From Chryseobacterium gwangjuense (GTDB lineage: Bacteria; Bacteroidota; Bacteroidia; Flavobacteriales; Weeksellaceae), in contig NZ_JAJTNP010000007.1 of the NCBI RefSeq assembly GCF_021311115.1, forward strand, positions 62,001 through 126,000: a stretch of DNA of 64,000 nt. The letters run 5' to 3'. The number at the start of each line of letters is the position of its first letter. Within the stretch, counting starts at the first letter, position 1. This document shows, piece after piece, positions 1 to 7,888 of the stretch. The position numbers and the translations under genes are program-made. The notes below the pieces were generated by a model. It was given only the letters and a program-made list of their open reading frames with translations, was not told the origin of the DNA and did no database searches.

Positions 1-498
1 TCCACTCTGAACAGAAAGGGGATATTCCCACTCTATTTTAATTTCAGCTTTCGACTTAGATTTTAAAACAGAATTCAGTTTTACTTTTTCTACCGTTCCC
101 CAGTCATCACTATTGATCTCATATTTTTCACCATCTACAATAAATGATTTAATTTCTAAACCTGATGATAAAAAATCTTTAGAAACAAATCCTGATCTTG
201 GCGATTGAGGTTTATGTAAATTATTCACAAATCGTATTGCCAACTCAACCAAATCATTCGGACTATTATTACTGTAAATAATAGTTTCTTTTCCGGAAAC
301 TGTTTTTGTTCCGGCATCTACTTTTACCTCAACATTATAAATTCCTTTATTCTGCCAATAGTTTTTTCCTGGTGCTCCCGATACACTTCTGGTTCCGTTT
401 TCATATGCCTTCTTTATATTTCTTGGCATATAGAGCTCCTGAGCGGAGATCTGTTGCAATGAAATGATCATTAGTAAGCCGGAAAGAAATCTCTTCAT
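1..498 (-). CDS. M1-type peptidase paralog, N-terminal fragment (cut by window edge)
   Basis: The open reading frame runs from an ATG at 498 off the left edge of the window, so only the first 166 residues are visible. It starts with a signal peptide (MKRFLSGLLMII... ending near SAQ). The mature part shares with the complete M1 peptidase at 1625-3826 the pattern RSxSGxPGxxYWQN, followed by Y, V and a G...I.Y.NNSP motif, which is the N-terminal beta domain of M1 family peptidases. The zinc site would lie outside the window, so activity cannot be judged. A TAnnTTTG-type -7 box lies just upstream. It is separated from the other M1 gene by the EEP-fold gene, which suggests duplication of a secreted peptidase rather than one broken gene. 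Confidence 0.75.
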   Translation of the reverse strand, partial: MKRFLSGLLMIISLQQISAQELYMPRNIKKAYENGTRSVSGAPGKNYWQNKGIYNVEVKVDAGTKTVSGKETIIYSNNSPNDLVELAIRFVNNLHKPQSPRSGFVSKDFLSSGLEIKSFIVDGEKYEINSDDWGTVEKVKLNSVLKSKSKAEIKIEWEYPLSVQSG

Positions 499-518
499 AT
501 CTCTTATTTTAGATACAT

Positions 519-526
519 CAAAATTA
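519..526 (-). promoter_or_regulatory. candidate -7 box (TAATTTTG)
   Basis: On the minus strand this reads TAATTTTG, matching the Bacteroidota primary-sigma -7 consensus TAnnTTTG. It lies about 20 bases before the ATG of the M1 fragment. No clear -33 element is visible. Confidence 0.4.
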
Positions 527-602
527 TGAAAAATGTAATAGACAAAAGCAGGTTCTTTCATCGCAAAATTTAGATTTGGGGTTGTTTTTACAGTTTACAG
601 TT

Positions 603-637
603 CAAAAAAATCCAACTCTGATACGAAATTGGATTTT
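603..637 (-). terminator. Rho-independent terminator after the EEP-fold gene
   Basis: Nine-base arms AAAATCCAA (607-615) and TTGGATTTT (629-637) form a hairpin. On the minus strand it is followed by a T-run (complement of 604-610). It lies directly downstream of the stop codon of the gene at 665-1492. Confidence 0.65.
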
Positions 638-664
638 AAGTTAATTTCCCTGTTAATCTTTAAT

Positions 665-1492
665 TTAAAAGGAAAGATCTACCAACACCGGAAAATGATC
701 CGACGGATATAGGAGATTCTCTCTTCTGTCATTAATATGTCTATGAGATTTCACCTTGAATCCTTTTACGAAGATATAATCTATCCTGTCTTTGGGGACT
801 TCATTCACATTGAATGCCGTAAATGTTCCTACAGGACCATAATGTTTGGTTTCTGAGTGATAGAAAGTGTCTGTTAAATTTTGAGAAAGAATTTTAATCG
901 GTTCCGAATCATCTGTCAGATTAAAATCTCCGCTTAATGTTACCGGTAAGTTTTTAGGATTAATTTCCTTAATCTTCTTTAAAATTAAATCTGCAGATTT
1001 CACTCGCGCTACATTTCCTACGTGATCAAAATGTAGATTAAGTGCCATAAATTCTTTTTTAGACTTCTTATCTTTAAAAACAGCATAGGTACAAACTCTG
1101 TTGTACGCTGCATCCCAACCTTTTGAAGGCTTTTCAGGAGTTTCAGATAACCAGAAAGTTCCGGAATTTAACACTTGAAGTCTGTTCGTATCATAAAAAA
1201 TAGCTGAAAATTCTCCCTTTTCCTTACCATCATCTCTTCCAACCCCTACATAATTATAGTTTTTTAATCCGTTCTTAATGTCTTTCATCTGTTCCGGAAG
1301 TGCTTCCTGCACTCCGAAATAATCCGGATGATAATAACTTAATAAGTCTATTGCATCCTGTTTTCTCTGTGTCCAGGCATTATCTTTATCCGATTCTACC
1401 TGAAGTCTGATGTTGAAACTCATTACTTTAAAATCCTGAGAAAAGTTGAGGATAAAAAGCAATACAAATAGTCCTGAAAATTTAAACTTCAT
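665..1492 (-). CDS. secreted endonuclease/exonuclease/phosphatase family protein
   Basis: A 275-residue protein with an N-terminal signal peptide (hydrophobic stretch about residues 5-17). The EEP superfamily signatures are present in order: FNIRLQ near the mature start, the metal-binding Glu in GVQEALPEQ, NLHFDHVG, GDFNLTDDSEP, and the C-terminal SDHFPV with the catalytic His. The family cleaves phosphodiester or phosphomonoester bonds in nucleic acids, inositol phosphates or sphingolipids, and the sequence does not say which. Length fits the compact secreted Bacteroidota members. It is a single gene with its own -7 box and terminator. Family assignment is firm; the substrate is unknown. Confidence 0.88.
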   Translation of the reverse strand: MKFKFSGLFVLLFILNFSQDFKVMSFNIRLQVESDKDNAWTQRKQDAIDLLSYYHPDYFGVQEALPEQMKDIKNGLKNYNYVGVGRDDGKEKGEFSAIFYDTNRLQVLNSGTFWLSETPEKPSKGWDAAYNRVCTYAVFKDKKSKKEFMALNLHFDHVGNVARVKSADLILKKIKEINPKNLPVTLSGDFNLTDDSEPIKILSQNLTDTFYHSETKHYGPVGTFTAFNVNEVPKDRIDYIFVKGFKVKSHRHINDRRENLLYPSDHFPVLVDLSF

Positions 1493-1514
1493 TATTCTTA
1501 ATTAAAAAGTTAAA

Positions 1515-1522
1515 CAAAAATA
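1515..1522 (-). promoter_or_regulatory. candidate -7 box (TATTTTTG)
   Basis: Minus-strand TATTTTTG matches TAnnTTTG and lies 23 bases before the ATG of the EEP gene. A TTG at about 1545-1547 could be part of the -33 element, with slightly long spacing of 22 bases. Confidence 0.45.
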
Positions 1523-1583
1523 AAACATATGTTTCATAAAGAAGCAATGATTTTGATTTATTCTACGAGTGATGTTCAGAAAT

Positions 1584-1610
1584 AAAAAACTCCGGAAAGT
1601 TTTTCCGGAG
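1584..1610 (-). terminator. Rho-independent terminator after the M1 peptidase
   Basis: Perfect nine-base arms CTCCGGAAA (1590-1598) and TTTCCGGAG (1602-1610) around a three-base loop. A run of A at 1584-1589 gives a U-tract on the minus-strand transcript. It lies just after the stop of the peptidase at 1625. Confidence 0.75.
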
Positions 1611-1624
1611 CTTAGCTATTATAA

Positions 1625-3826
1625 TTATTTTTCTTTAGTAAATTTAAATTCTTTTGAACCCTGTTTGAAAGTAATCATCTTCTTATCCTGACTATAGGTC
1701 ATTGAAATTTCTGCCTGATCAAAAGTAAAAGTATTATTCCCTGCATATTCAAGAGCGAATTCCTGCTGACCGGCCGCCTGTCCGAAAAGTTGATTGTTTT
1801 TCTCCGTAAAAGTAAGCTTCAAAGGGATGTCTTTACTTCCGAATGTACCCGTGAAGTCTTTGATATTTATTTTTTCAACAGGTGCAGCATCAGAGCCATT
1901 CCAACTGTTATTTTTAGAATTAACATCAGGAATTTGTGAGTTAGGATCTAATTTTACCAATGAAATTTCTTTCGTTGAATTAATTTTAAAGGTCCATTCC
2001 TTATTTCTTTTCCAAACTTCGATCGGCAATTTTACGATTTGTTCGGTTCCATCTTTGAATTTCACCTGAACTGTCGTCGGCATAGGCAACTGTCCAAGAT
2101 TTTCAACAGTAATTTGTGCTCCGTTTTTAAAGTCTCCGTTTACATATTTCACAGTTTTTACAGACTGATCGATCTTCCATTTATTGATAAACCAACCTCT
2201 CCAGAACCAATTAAGCTCTTCCCCCGAAACATTTTCCATTGTATGGAAAAAATCCCAAGGTGTAGGATGTTTAAAAGCCCAACGATCAATGTATGTTCTA
2301 AATGCCTTATCAAATTTCTCTGGTCCTAAAATAGCATCTCTTAGTACTCCTAATCCAAGCCCCGGTTTATAATAAGCCAAAATACCAATACTATTTTCTT
2401 TCATATTGTCCGGCCCCACCATAATCGGTTCAAAATTATCACTCATCAGGAAACCTCCCATCTGAGCAACATTTTTCTTCTCATAATACTCACCTTTATT
2501 AAAAGCTTCTGTTGAAAGTTCATTAATAAAAGTATTAAAACCTTCATCCATCCATGCAAATAGTCTCTCATTAGAACCTACAATCATCGGGAACCAGTTG
2601 TGTCCAAATTCATGATCAGTAACTCCCCAAAGACTTTCTCCTTTAGAATCCATATGACAGAAAACAATTCCCGGATATTCCATCCCGCCTTCATTTCCTG
2701 CAACATTGGTAGCAGCAGGATAAGTATATTCGTACCATTTTGCCGAATAGTGCTCAATTGCAGCTTTCGTATATTCTGTTGATCTTCCCCATGCTTTTTC
2801 TCCAGCACTTTCTGCAGGATAAGCTGAGATTGCCAATGATTTTTTACCACTAGGGAGGTTAATTTTTGCTGCATCCAAAATGAAAGCAGCCGAAGACGCC
2901 CAAGCGAAGTCTCTTGCCTGATTGATCTTAAATTTCCATGTTTTCGTTCCTGTCGATTCATTTTTCCCCAGTTCAGATTCCGAACGAATAACAATCGTTT
3001 TATCACTATTTTTTGCTTCCTCCCATCTTTTATTCTGTTCCTTTGTATACACTTCCTTTGCATTCAAAAGCTCTCCTGAAGCGACTACATATTGATTTGC
3101 AGGAACGGTTATATTGGCTGTAATATTTCCGTATTCCAGATAGAATTCAGATGCTCCTAAATAAGGCATTGCATTCCATCCCAGCACATCATCATATACA
3201 CACATTCTCGGATACCATTGAGCCATGGTGAATATTTTTCCGTTCTTGGTATCCTGAATTCCCATTCTGTCTGATCCGTATTTCGGGGAAAGGAATGAAT
3301 ATTCCACTTTTATTTTCGCAACACCTCCGTTAGATTTAAGCTCTTCCGGAAGATCGATCTGCATTCTGGTATCGGTAATCGTATATTTTACCTCTTTACC
3401 ATTATATTTTACAGATTTTATCTTATATCCGCCTTCAAACTCCTCACCATGAGCTCCGTTTCTGCTTCCTGACATCGGAACAACAGCATTTCCTCTGGAG
3501 TTTTTTTCAAATAAATTCTGATCCAGTTGCAGCCATAGAAAACCCATTCTGTCCGGACTATTATTAGTATATGTAATTTCCGCTGTTCCCGCGATTTCAT
3601 TTTTAGCCTCATCAAGACTTACATTCAGATGATAATCAGCCGAATTTTGCCAATAAGCATGTCCCGGTTGTCCACTTGCAGATCTGGTTGAAGTACCGGT
3701 TTGCGGATAAAAAAATGGTTTAAAGGCTTCTACATAATCATATTTAGGAGATTCCTGAGCAAATGCCGATTGTGAAAAAAGCACCACAGCTACAGCAGAA
3801 ACAAGATTTGGAATTTTAAAATTCAT
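1625..3826 (-). CDS. M1 family zinc metallopeptidase, secreted
   Basis: A 733-residue protein with a signal peptide (residues 1-23, ending at AFAQ). The M1 hallmarks are complete: the exopeptidase loop as GGMEYPG, a GxMEN variant, and the zinc site HEFGH beginning at His405 with the third ligand Glu 18 residues after the second His (HExxH-x18-E, about Glu428). After the catalytic and helical domains there is an extra C-terminal beta-rich part (about residues 640-733) that I do not recognise. The family removes N-terminal residues from peptides; here it would work in the periplasm or outside the cell. An upstream -7 box and a downstream terminator suggest a single-gene unit. It is paralogous to the fragment at 1-498. 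Confidence 0.9.
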   Translation of the reverse strand: MNFKIPNLVSAVAVVLFSQSAFAQESPKYDYVEAFKPFFYPQTGTSTRSASGQPGHAYWQNSADYHLNVSLDEAKNEIAGTAEITYTNNSPDRMGFLWLQLDQNLFEKNSRGNAVVPMSGSRNGAHGEEFEGGYKIKSVKYNGKEVKYTITDTRMQIDLPEELKSNGGVAKIKVEYSFLSPKYGSDRMGIQDTKNGKIFTMAQWYPRMCVYDDVLGWNAMPYLGASEFYLEYGNITANITVPANQYVVASGELLNAKEVYTKEQNKRWEEAKNSDKTIVIRSESELGKNESTGTKTWKFKINQARDFAWASSAAFILDAAKINLPSGKKSLAISAYPAESAGEKAWGRSTEYTKAAIEHYSAKWYEYTYPAATNVAGNEGGMEYPGIVFCHMDSKGESLWGVTDHEFGHNWFPMIVGSNERLFAWMDEGFNTFINELSTEAFNKGEYYEKKNVAQMGGFLMSDNFEPIMVGPDNMKENSIGILAYYKPGLGLGVLRDAILGPEKFDKAFRTYIDRWAFKHPTPWDFFHTMENVSGEELNWFWRGWFINKWKIDQSVKTVKYVNGDFKNGAQITVENLGQLPMPTTVQVKFKDGTEQIVKLPIEVWKRNKEWTFKINSTKEISLVKLDPNSQIPDVNSKNNSWNGSDAAPVEKINIKDFTGTFGSKDIPLKLTFTEKNNQLFGQAAGQQEFALEYAGNNTFTFDQAEISMTYSQDKKMITFKQGSKEFKFTKEK

Positions 3827-3854
3827 ATTAATTCTTTTTAATTAACAAATTAAA

Positions 3855-3862
3855 CAAAAATA
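3855..3862 (-). promoter_or_regulatory. candidate -7 box (TATTTTTG)
   Basis: Minus-strand TATTTTTG lies 28 bases upstream of the M1 peptidase ATG. The surrounding A/T-rich leader resembles that of the EEP gene. It partly overlaps the terminator of the upstream operon. Confidence 0.4.
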
Positions 3863-3890
3863 AGACTTCTCCGAATAGAAAAGTCTTATT
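3859..3890 (-). terminator. terminator of the subtilase operon
   Basis: Ten-base arms AATAAGACTT (3859-3868) and AAGTCTTATT (3881-3890) form a hairpin directly after the stop codon of the 67-residue inhibitor-like gene. The U-tract on the minus-strand transcript is short and broken (TTTTGTTT). It marks the 3' end of the five-gene operon that starts at 7568. Confidence 0.6.
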
Positions 3891-3896
3891 GACAAA

Positions 3897-4100
3897 TTAT
3901 ATTGTTAAATTTTCTTTATCCTCCTCTATCGAGAGAAAATATTCTTCAAAATCTTTTTGGGAAACCGGCTTTTCACTTTCTAATTTTACTACTCCTATTG
4001 TTTTATAGTGAGCCACCCATTTTATATTTTTCTTTTTAAGTTCTGCTTCCAGATCCTTACTATTAATCTCTTTTTTAAGAACAGCTAAATAAGTTTTCAT
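3897..4100 (-). CDS. putative stand-alone I9-type subtilase inhibitor (67 aa)
   Basis: A 67-residue protein without signal peptide. It starts with MKTYLAVLKKEI, typical of the first strand of peptidase-inhibitor I9 domains, continues with a helix (about 14-25), a second strand (WVAHYKTIGVVKLE) and a second helix, and ends with SIEEDKENLTI. From memory, that tail closely resembles the tail of yeast proteinase B inhibitor Pbi2, a stand-alone I9 protein whose C-terminus enters the protease active site. The gene begins three bases after the subtilase stop codon, so the two are almost certainly co-transcribed and translated together. I infer that it restrains or chaperones the subtilase. The fold assignment rests on pattern recognition alone. 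Confidence 0.65.
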   Translation of the reverse strand: MKTYLAVLKKEINSKDLEAELKKKNIKWVAHYKTIGVVKLESEKPVSQKDFEEYFLSIEEDKENLTI

Positions 4101-4103
4101 CTT

Positions 4104-5360
4104 TTATGCCTGTATTAATCCGTTTCCGATGTCTCTGTATTTCAAACCGTCAATCGGTTTTGCTTTAGTTTCTATTAACTCCCATATTTCTTTTGCCGAT
4201 TTTTCGGGAAACTGTTCCATGTATAATGCAACAAGTCCCGAAACGTGCGGTGTTGCCATACTTGTTCCGCTCATTGCGTAATAATTGCCGCTTTTATTTT
4301 TCGAATTTTTAGGATAAGAACTGACGATATCAACACCCGGAGCGCAAATATTCACATTTCCTCCCGTAGAAGGATTCAGTCCTGCATTGGAAAATTTGGC
4401 AATTTTCATTTGTCCGTCGATGGCTCCGACTGCCATAATGGAAACTGCATTTGCCGGAGATGAAACCGGTAAAGGCATCGAAGGTCGGCTGCTGTCATTT
4501 CCTGCAGCTGCGATAATGACACAATTATTCTCCAAAGCTTTTGCTCCGACCGTTTCAAAAAGTAGCGAAGGCTTATCATTTAATTTTACCGCAGAAGCTA
4601 ATGACAGGGATAAAATCCTGAATTTTTTAGTAATTGCCCAATCAATCGCATCAATTACACTGCTTGTTGTTCCTTTTCCTGCATCGGAAAGGACTTTTGC
4701 TATTTTTAAATTAGCCTCTTTTGCAATTCCGTAGCGTTTTCCGTTATCGAGTCTGATATTTCCAGTTGCAATTCCTGAACAATGCGTTCCGTGGCCGTTC
4801 GGATCGCGATTCCAGTCTTCTCCGGCGATGAAAGATTTACCTTCAATTTCTCTGCCTGAAAAATCAGGATGAGACAAGTCCAGACCGGTATCCAAAATAC
4901 AGATATCAATCCCTTTTCCGGTATACAGGGAATTTCCAAGACCAAGGGCTTTCAAGCCCCACTCCATTTCTACCAAAGGTTTTTGCGGCAGAGGTTTATT
5001 TATGATATATTTTTCCAGCTCGGTAATTTTATTCGCCAAATCTGTTGACTGTTTTTTCAATTCATTAATGATCGAAAATTCATCGGCTGAAAAAAATTCT
5101 CTTTCTTTTTCAAAATAAACGATCGGGTTCGAATCGTTTTTTACGGCACTTTTCAGTTGTTCTTCATCCATATTTTCGACAACAAGAACCCCTAAATTTT
5201 TATATAAAACCCCGTTGTCATTATCGATTACTTCGTAAGAACGGTTTTCCGATGAAAGAAATTCTGATGAGGTGATGGTAACATCAAATTCGCGCTCCAC
5301 TTTTCTGAGGGAACTTTTCTGTTGATCTTCAAGAACAACAATGTATCTTTCTTTTTCCAT
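4104..5360 (-). CDS. cytosolic S8 subtilase with I9-like prodomain
   Basis: A 418-residue serine protease without signal peptide. Residues 1-90 look like an I9 propeptide (YIVVLEDQQ... followed by the strand VYFEKEREF). Residues 94-120 are a likely coiled-coil helix. The S8 domain spans about 130-418 with an intact triad: Asp157 in ILDTG, His190 in NGHGTH, oxyanion Asn288 in AAAGN, and Ser367 in SGTSMATP. It is the fourth gene of a five-gene operon, 11 bases after the helical protein and 3 bases before the inhibitor-like gene. The lack of an export signal in a family that is usually secreted, plus the separate inhibitor, suggests regulated proteolysis inside the cell, with its operon partners as likely substrates. 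That last part is inference. Confidence 0.9.
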   Translation of the reverse strand: MEKERYIVVLEDQQKSSLRKVEREFDVTITSSEFLSSENRSYEVIDNDNGVLYKNLGVLVVENMDEEQLKSAVKNDSNPIVYFEKEREFFSADEFSIINELKKQSTDLANKITELEKYIINKPLPQKPLVEMEWGLKALGLGNSLYTGKGIDICILDTGLDLSHPDFSGREIEGKSFIAGEDWNRDPNGHGTHCSGIATGNIRLDNGKRYGIAKEANLKIAKVLSDAGKGTTSSVIDAIDWAITKKFRILSLSLASAVKLNDKPSLLFETVGAKALENNCVIIAAAGNDSSRPSMPLPVSSPANAVSIMAVGAIDGQMKIAKFSNAGLNPSTGGNVNICAPGVDIVSSYPKNSKNKSGNYYAMSGTSMATPHVSGLVALYMEQFPEKSAKEIWELIETKAKPIDGLKYRDIGNGLIQA

Positions 5361-5371
5361 GGCAGTCAGTT

Positions 5372-5950
5372 TTAGATTAATTTCAGAAGAACTTTTTCAA
5401 GCAATAAGAAAATATCTTCCGAAATCATACTTAGTCTTAGTTTTTTATTAATTCCGGAGATTTGCGTATTATGATTGACTAAAGAATTCCAGAATACTTC
5501 AATTTTAGGTATAGAATTCAGGTCTTTTACTTTATCATCATCCAAAACACTGTTTTGATACAATGAGATCATCAATCCGGAAAGCAATTCTTCAGCTTCG
5601 TCCAGCTTCTTTTTTTCTTTTGCATACATTTCCATCAAAAATCCGTGAATGGTTTCCATTCCGTTAAATGAAAATCCCGAAAGAGTTTCACGCTTTCCAG
5701 ACGTAATTTTTTCCATCTGAACAGGATTGAAACCTCTTTTTACCGTGGCAATCATATTCATAACCTTCAAGACTTCAGACTCGTAGGTGGCATTTCCTTT
5801 TGTTCTTAAATATTCTAAAAATTCGTTGAGAAATGCTTCAAACCGTCCATCAAAATCAAAGGATTTCAACAGATAAAGCTCCTGAACTTTATTAAAATGT
5901 TCAAGCAATTCCTGAATTTTCTGTATCGTATGATGAACGAGTTCCTGCAT
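5372..5950 (-). CDS. helical protein of the subtilase operon, function unknown
   Basis: A 192-residue protein that I do not recognise. It is almost entirely helical by composition, with heptad-like stretches (residues 3-30, about 105-135, and the C-terminus ISEDIFLLLEKVLLKLI), and no signal peptide or membrane segment. Its ATG shares one base with the stop of the upstream gene (TAATG), indicating translational coupling. The subtilase begins 11 bases after its end. Position and helical character would suit an adaptor or scaffold between the DUF2589-type proteins and the protease, but nothing in the sequence proves this. Confidence 0.7.
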   Translation of the reverse strand: MQELVHHTIQKIQELLEHFNKVQELYLLKSFDFDGRFEAFLNEFLEYLRTKGNATYESEVLKVMNMIATVKRGFNPVQMEKITSGKRETLSGFSFNGMETIHGFLMEMYAKEKKKLDEAEELLSGLMISLYQNSVLDDDKVKDLNSIPKIEVFWNSLVNHNTQISGINKKLRLSMISEDIFLLLEKVLLKLI

Positions 5951-6684
5951 TATTCAAAAGTTATCTGTTCGACAGTTTTTCCGTCTTTATCGGTATAAGA
6001 GACGATTCTGATGCCTTCCTCTTCCATTTCCACATGAAGATTAATGAATAATTTATCCTTATCTTCAGCAGAATTGGTGTTTGGATCGATGTAAATGTTG
6101 TTTAATTTTGAATTCATTAAACTGTATTTGTTCAAAACATCCGTGTAAATTGTTCTCAACGCTTCAGATTCGGCTTCTGTAGAAGTTCCTTCGATTGGTC
6201 TTTCAATGGGCAATCTAGGAATTGATGGAGTTTTTGGGTCTGCAACAATGGCTCTTGTTGGCGGAGTTTTGGTCTTCGGAGTCTGTATCGTTGTTTCTGT
6301 TTTCACAAGTCTGCTTAGTGGAACTCCCCCTCTTACATAATTTAAGATCACTTTAAAGTCTTCTGTCAGAATATTTTTGGTCGAAATCGGCTGAATATTG
6401 AATTGCTTTTCTTTATTGATCAACAAAATTCTTTCATTCACATCCTGAACAAATTTGGTTTCATTTAATATAAAATTCCTGTCCGCATCAGAATCAATAT
6501 CTGTGATTTTGATGGGGATATCCATTTTAACGCTTGGAAGCGAATATCTTGGAACTTTAAAATATTTTAAATACTCGTGTTGAGCATACTCTTTTGCAAT
6601 CATGACTGCATTTTCGTCTGCTTTTTTACGAGCCTGAATTATCTCGTTATTGAGATAATCCAGGTAATCTGATAACTTAATCAT
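5950..6684 (-). CDS. two-part protein with Pro/Thr-rich linker, subtilase operon
   Basis: A 244-residue cytosolic protein. The N-terminal part (1-65) has an amphipathic helix and then FKVPRYSLPSVKMDIPIKI, a strand pattern that echoes the VPFIALLNVPSFRIE stretch of the neighbouring DUF2589-like protein. A Pro/Thr-rich, probably disordered linker lies at about 127-165. The C-terminal part (about 170-244) ends with strand-rich HVEMEEEGIRIVSYTDKDG. It sits 14 bases after the DUF2589-like gene and is coupled to the helical gene by TAATG. I recall DUF2589 genes often sitting next to genes of this general type but cannot name the family. The linker is an obvious candidate cleavage site for the operon subtilase (inference). 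Confidence 0.7.
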   Translation of the reverse strand: MIKLSDYLDYLNNEIIQARKKADENAVMIAKEYAQHEYLKYFKVPRYSLPSVKMDIPIKITDIDSDADRNFILNETKFVQDVNERILLINKEKQFNIQPISTKNILTEDFKVILNYVRGGVPLSRLVKTETTIQTPKTKTPPTRAIVADPKTPSIPRLPIERPIEGTSTEAESEALRTIYTDVLNKYSLMNSKLNNIYIDPNTNSAEDKDKLFINLHVEMEEEGIRIVSYTDKDGKTVEQITFE

Positions 6685-6698
6685 TACTCGTAAAAGTC

Positions 6699-7568
6699 TT
6701 ATTGAGCAAGTAATCCAAGAACTTTTTCCAATCCTGCAGGCATTTCGTCGTTGGTAGCCTTCACTTTCACTCCAAGAGAATATTCTTTTTCCACTTTAAT
6801 TCCTGTGCTTGAAGTTCTCTTGTAAGAAACATCCACATTGAATTTCACTGGTCCGAAACCTCCTGAAGCTCCCGCTTTGATCCCGAATTCATCGCTTACG
6901 TCTTTTGTGTATGTTGAATTTAATTTTACGTTAAAATCAACCTCACAAGTTTCGATTCTAAAGCTCGGAACGTTCAACAATGCGATAAAAGGAACTGAAA
7001 TTTCAACCTCCTGTTCCATTGTTGGCTCTTCGTCCGGAGTATCTGTTTCGTTTTTGTAATTCGGATTGGGTACGTTTTTTTTGTACTTGAATTCCGCCAT
7101 ACGAAGTTTGTCATCATCTCCGTCTTTTTCGAAACCAACTTCCTTGATGAAATTTACTGTACTGATCGAAGCGTTTGACTGAGCTGTAACACAAGCATTA
7201 AGCGGTCCTCCAATGATTTTCGCGAAATCGATACTTCCCAACTCTGCAGCGAAGTCTGCGCTTTCTGCTCCCGAAGTTTTGAAAACCTGATCGTCTGCAG
7301 CCATTCTGCCTGCGATCATTTTCAAGACATCCGTAGATACATTTGCGAAAGATTTTTCCCACTTTTCGTCGTAGTTTTTCTTAAAATCATCGATGATGCT
7401 TAATAATTCTTTGTTTGAAAGACCAGCCAATTCAGACGTTTCAATTCCTGAAACTTTTTCGTAAACTGCAGGTGTTAATGATTTTTCTAAACCCATTAAA
7501 AGGTCAATTAATTCATTTTTTGTTTTCTTGGTGTAGTTTGCTTCCAACACCGACTTTAATGTTTCCAT
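6699..7568 (-). CDS. DUF2589-like protein, first gene of subtilase operon
   Basis: A 289-residue protein without signal peptide. Residues 1-100 are a helical extension. From about 113 the sequence fits DUF2589: DFAKIIGGPLNACVTAQ, a helix ending FIKEVGF, an acidic loop, the strand SVPFIALLNVPSFRIE, a DFNVKLN strand, a Gly-rich turn (GASGGFGP), and alternating beta strands to the C-terminus. The family has no established biochemical role that I know of. The gene opens the five-gene operon, has a TAnnTTTG box upstream, and is separated from the SDR gene by a terminator and a REP-like repeat. The family call is from motif memory; a profile search would settle it. Confidence 0.7.
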   Translation of the reverse strand: METLKSVLEANYTKKTKNELIDLLMGLEKSLTPAVYEKVSGIETSELAGLSNKELLSIIDDFKKNYDEKWEKSFANVSTDVLKMIAGRMAADDQVFKTSGAESADFAAELGSIDFAKIIGGPLNACVTAQSNASISTVNFIKEVGFEKDGDDDKLRMAEFKYKKNVPNPNYKNETDTPDEEPTMEQEVEISVPFIALLNVPSFRIETCEVDFNVKLNSTYTKDVSDEFGIKAGASGGFGPVKFNVDVSYKRTSSTGIKVEKEYSLGVKVKATNDEMPAGLEKVLGLLAQ

Positions 7569-7606
7569 GTTTTTTGGTTTGTTTTGGTTATTAAAATTTT
7601 GTACTG

Positions 7607-7614
7607 CAAATTTA
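7607..7614 (-). promoter_or_regulatory. candidate -7 box of the subtilase operon (TAAATTTG)
   Basis: Minus-strand TAAATTTG is a full match to TAnnTTTG, 38 bases before the ATG of the DUF2589-like gene. The leader that follows is A/C-rich. I see no clear -33 box and no operator palindrome. Confidence 0.45.
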
Positions 7615-7677
7615 TGTCGCTTTGAAGTGAACGATCTCAGTAAATCACCTAAAAATCAAACCGTAAAACCACCAAAT

Positions 7678-7708
7678 AAAAAAAAGTAGATTCCCCGATG
7701 AGAATCTA
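7678..7708 (-). terminator. terminator-like hairpin upstream of the subtilase operon
   Basis: TAGATTC (7687-7693) pairs with GAATCTA (7702-7708), and an A-run at 7679-7685 gives U's on the minus strand. It lies about 180 bases after the SDR stop codon, so it would insulate the operon from read-through from the SDR gene. Confidence 0.5.
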
Positions 7709-7777
7709 TTTTTTGCTTTGTTTAAAGGGTTTTATAAATTTTAAACTAAACTCATTATTATATTTTTCAATCAATTT

Positions 7778-7852
7778 GTCATTCTGACGAAGGAAGAATC
7801 TATACTTTTTTAATAGAAATTCTTCACTCCACTTCGTTCAGATCAGAATGAA
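7778..7852. repeat. REP-like imperfect inverted repeat, copy 1
   Basis: Outer ends GTCATTCTGA and TCAGAATGA enclose shorter blocks with CGAAGGA, AGAATCT and their near complements. The same units recur at 15151-15220 and 43805-43875, with a half copy near 55130. It fills most of the 320-base gap 7569-7888, which otherwise holds only the terminator and the -7 box. Confidence 0.65.
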
Positions 7853-7888
7853 AAATGCGTATTGAATTCTTTAAATATTCAAAATAAA

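Noticed and set aside
2584..3063. 159-residue frame inside the M1 peptidase gene
   Set aside because: Same-strand shadow frame with no homologous features; it overlaps the zinc-site region of the real gene.
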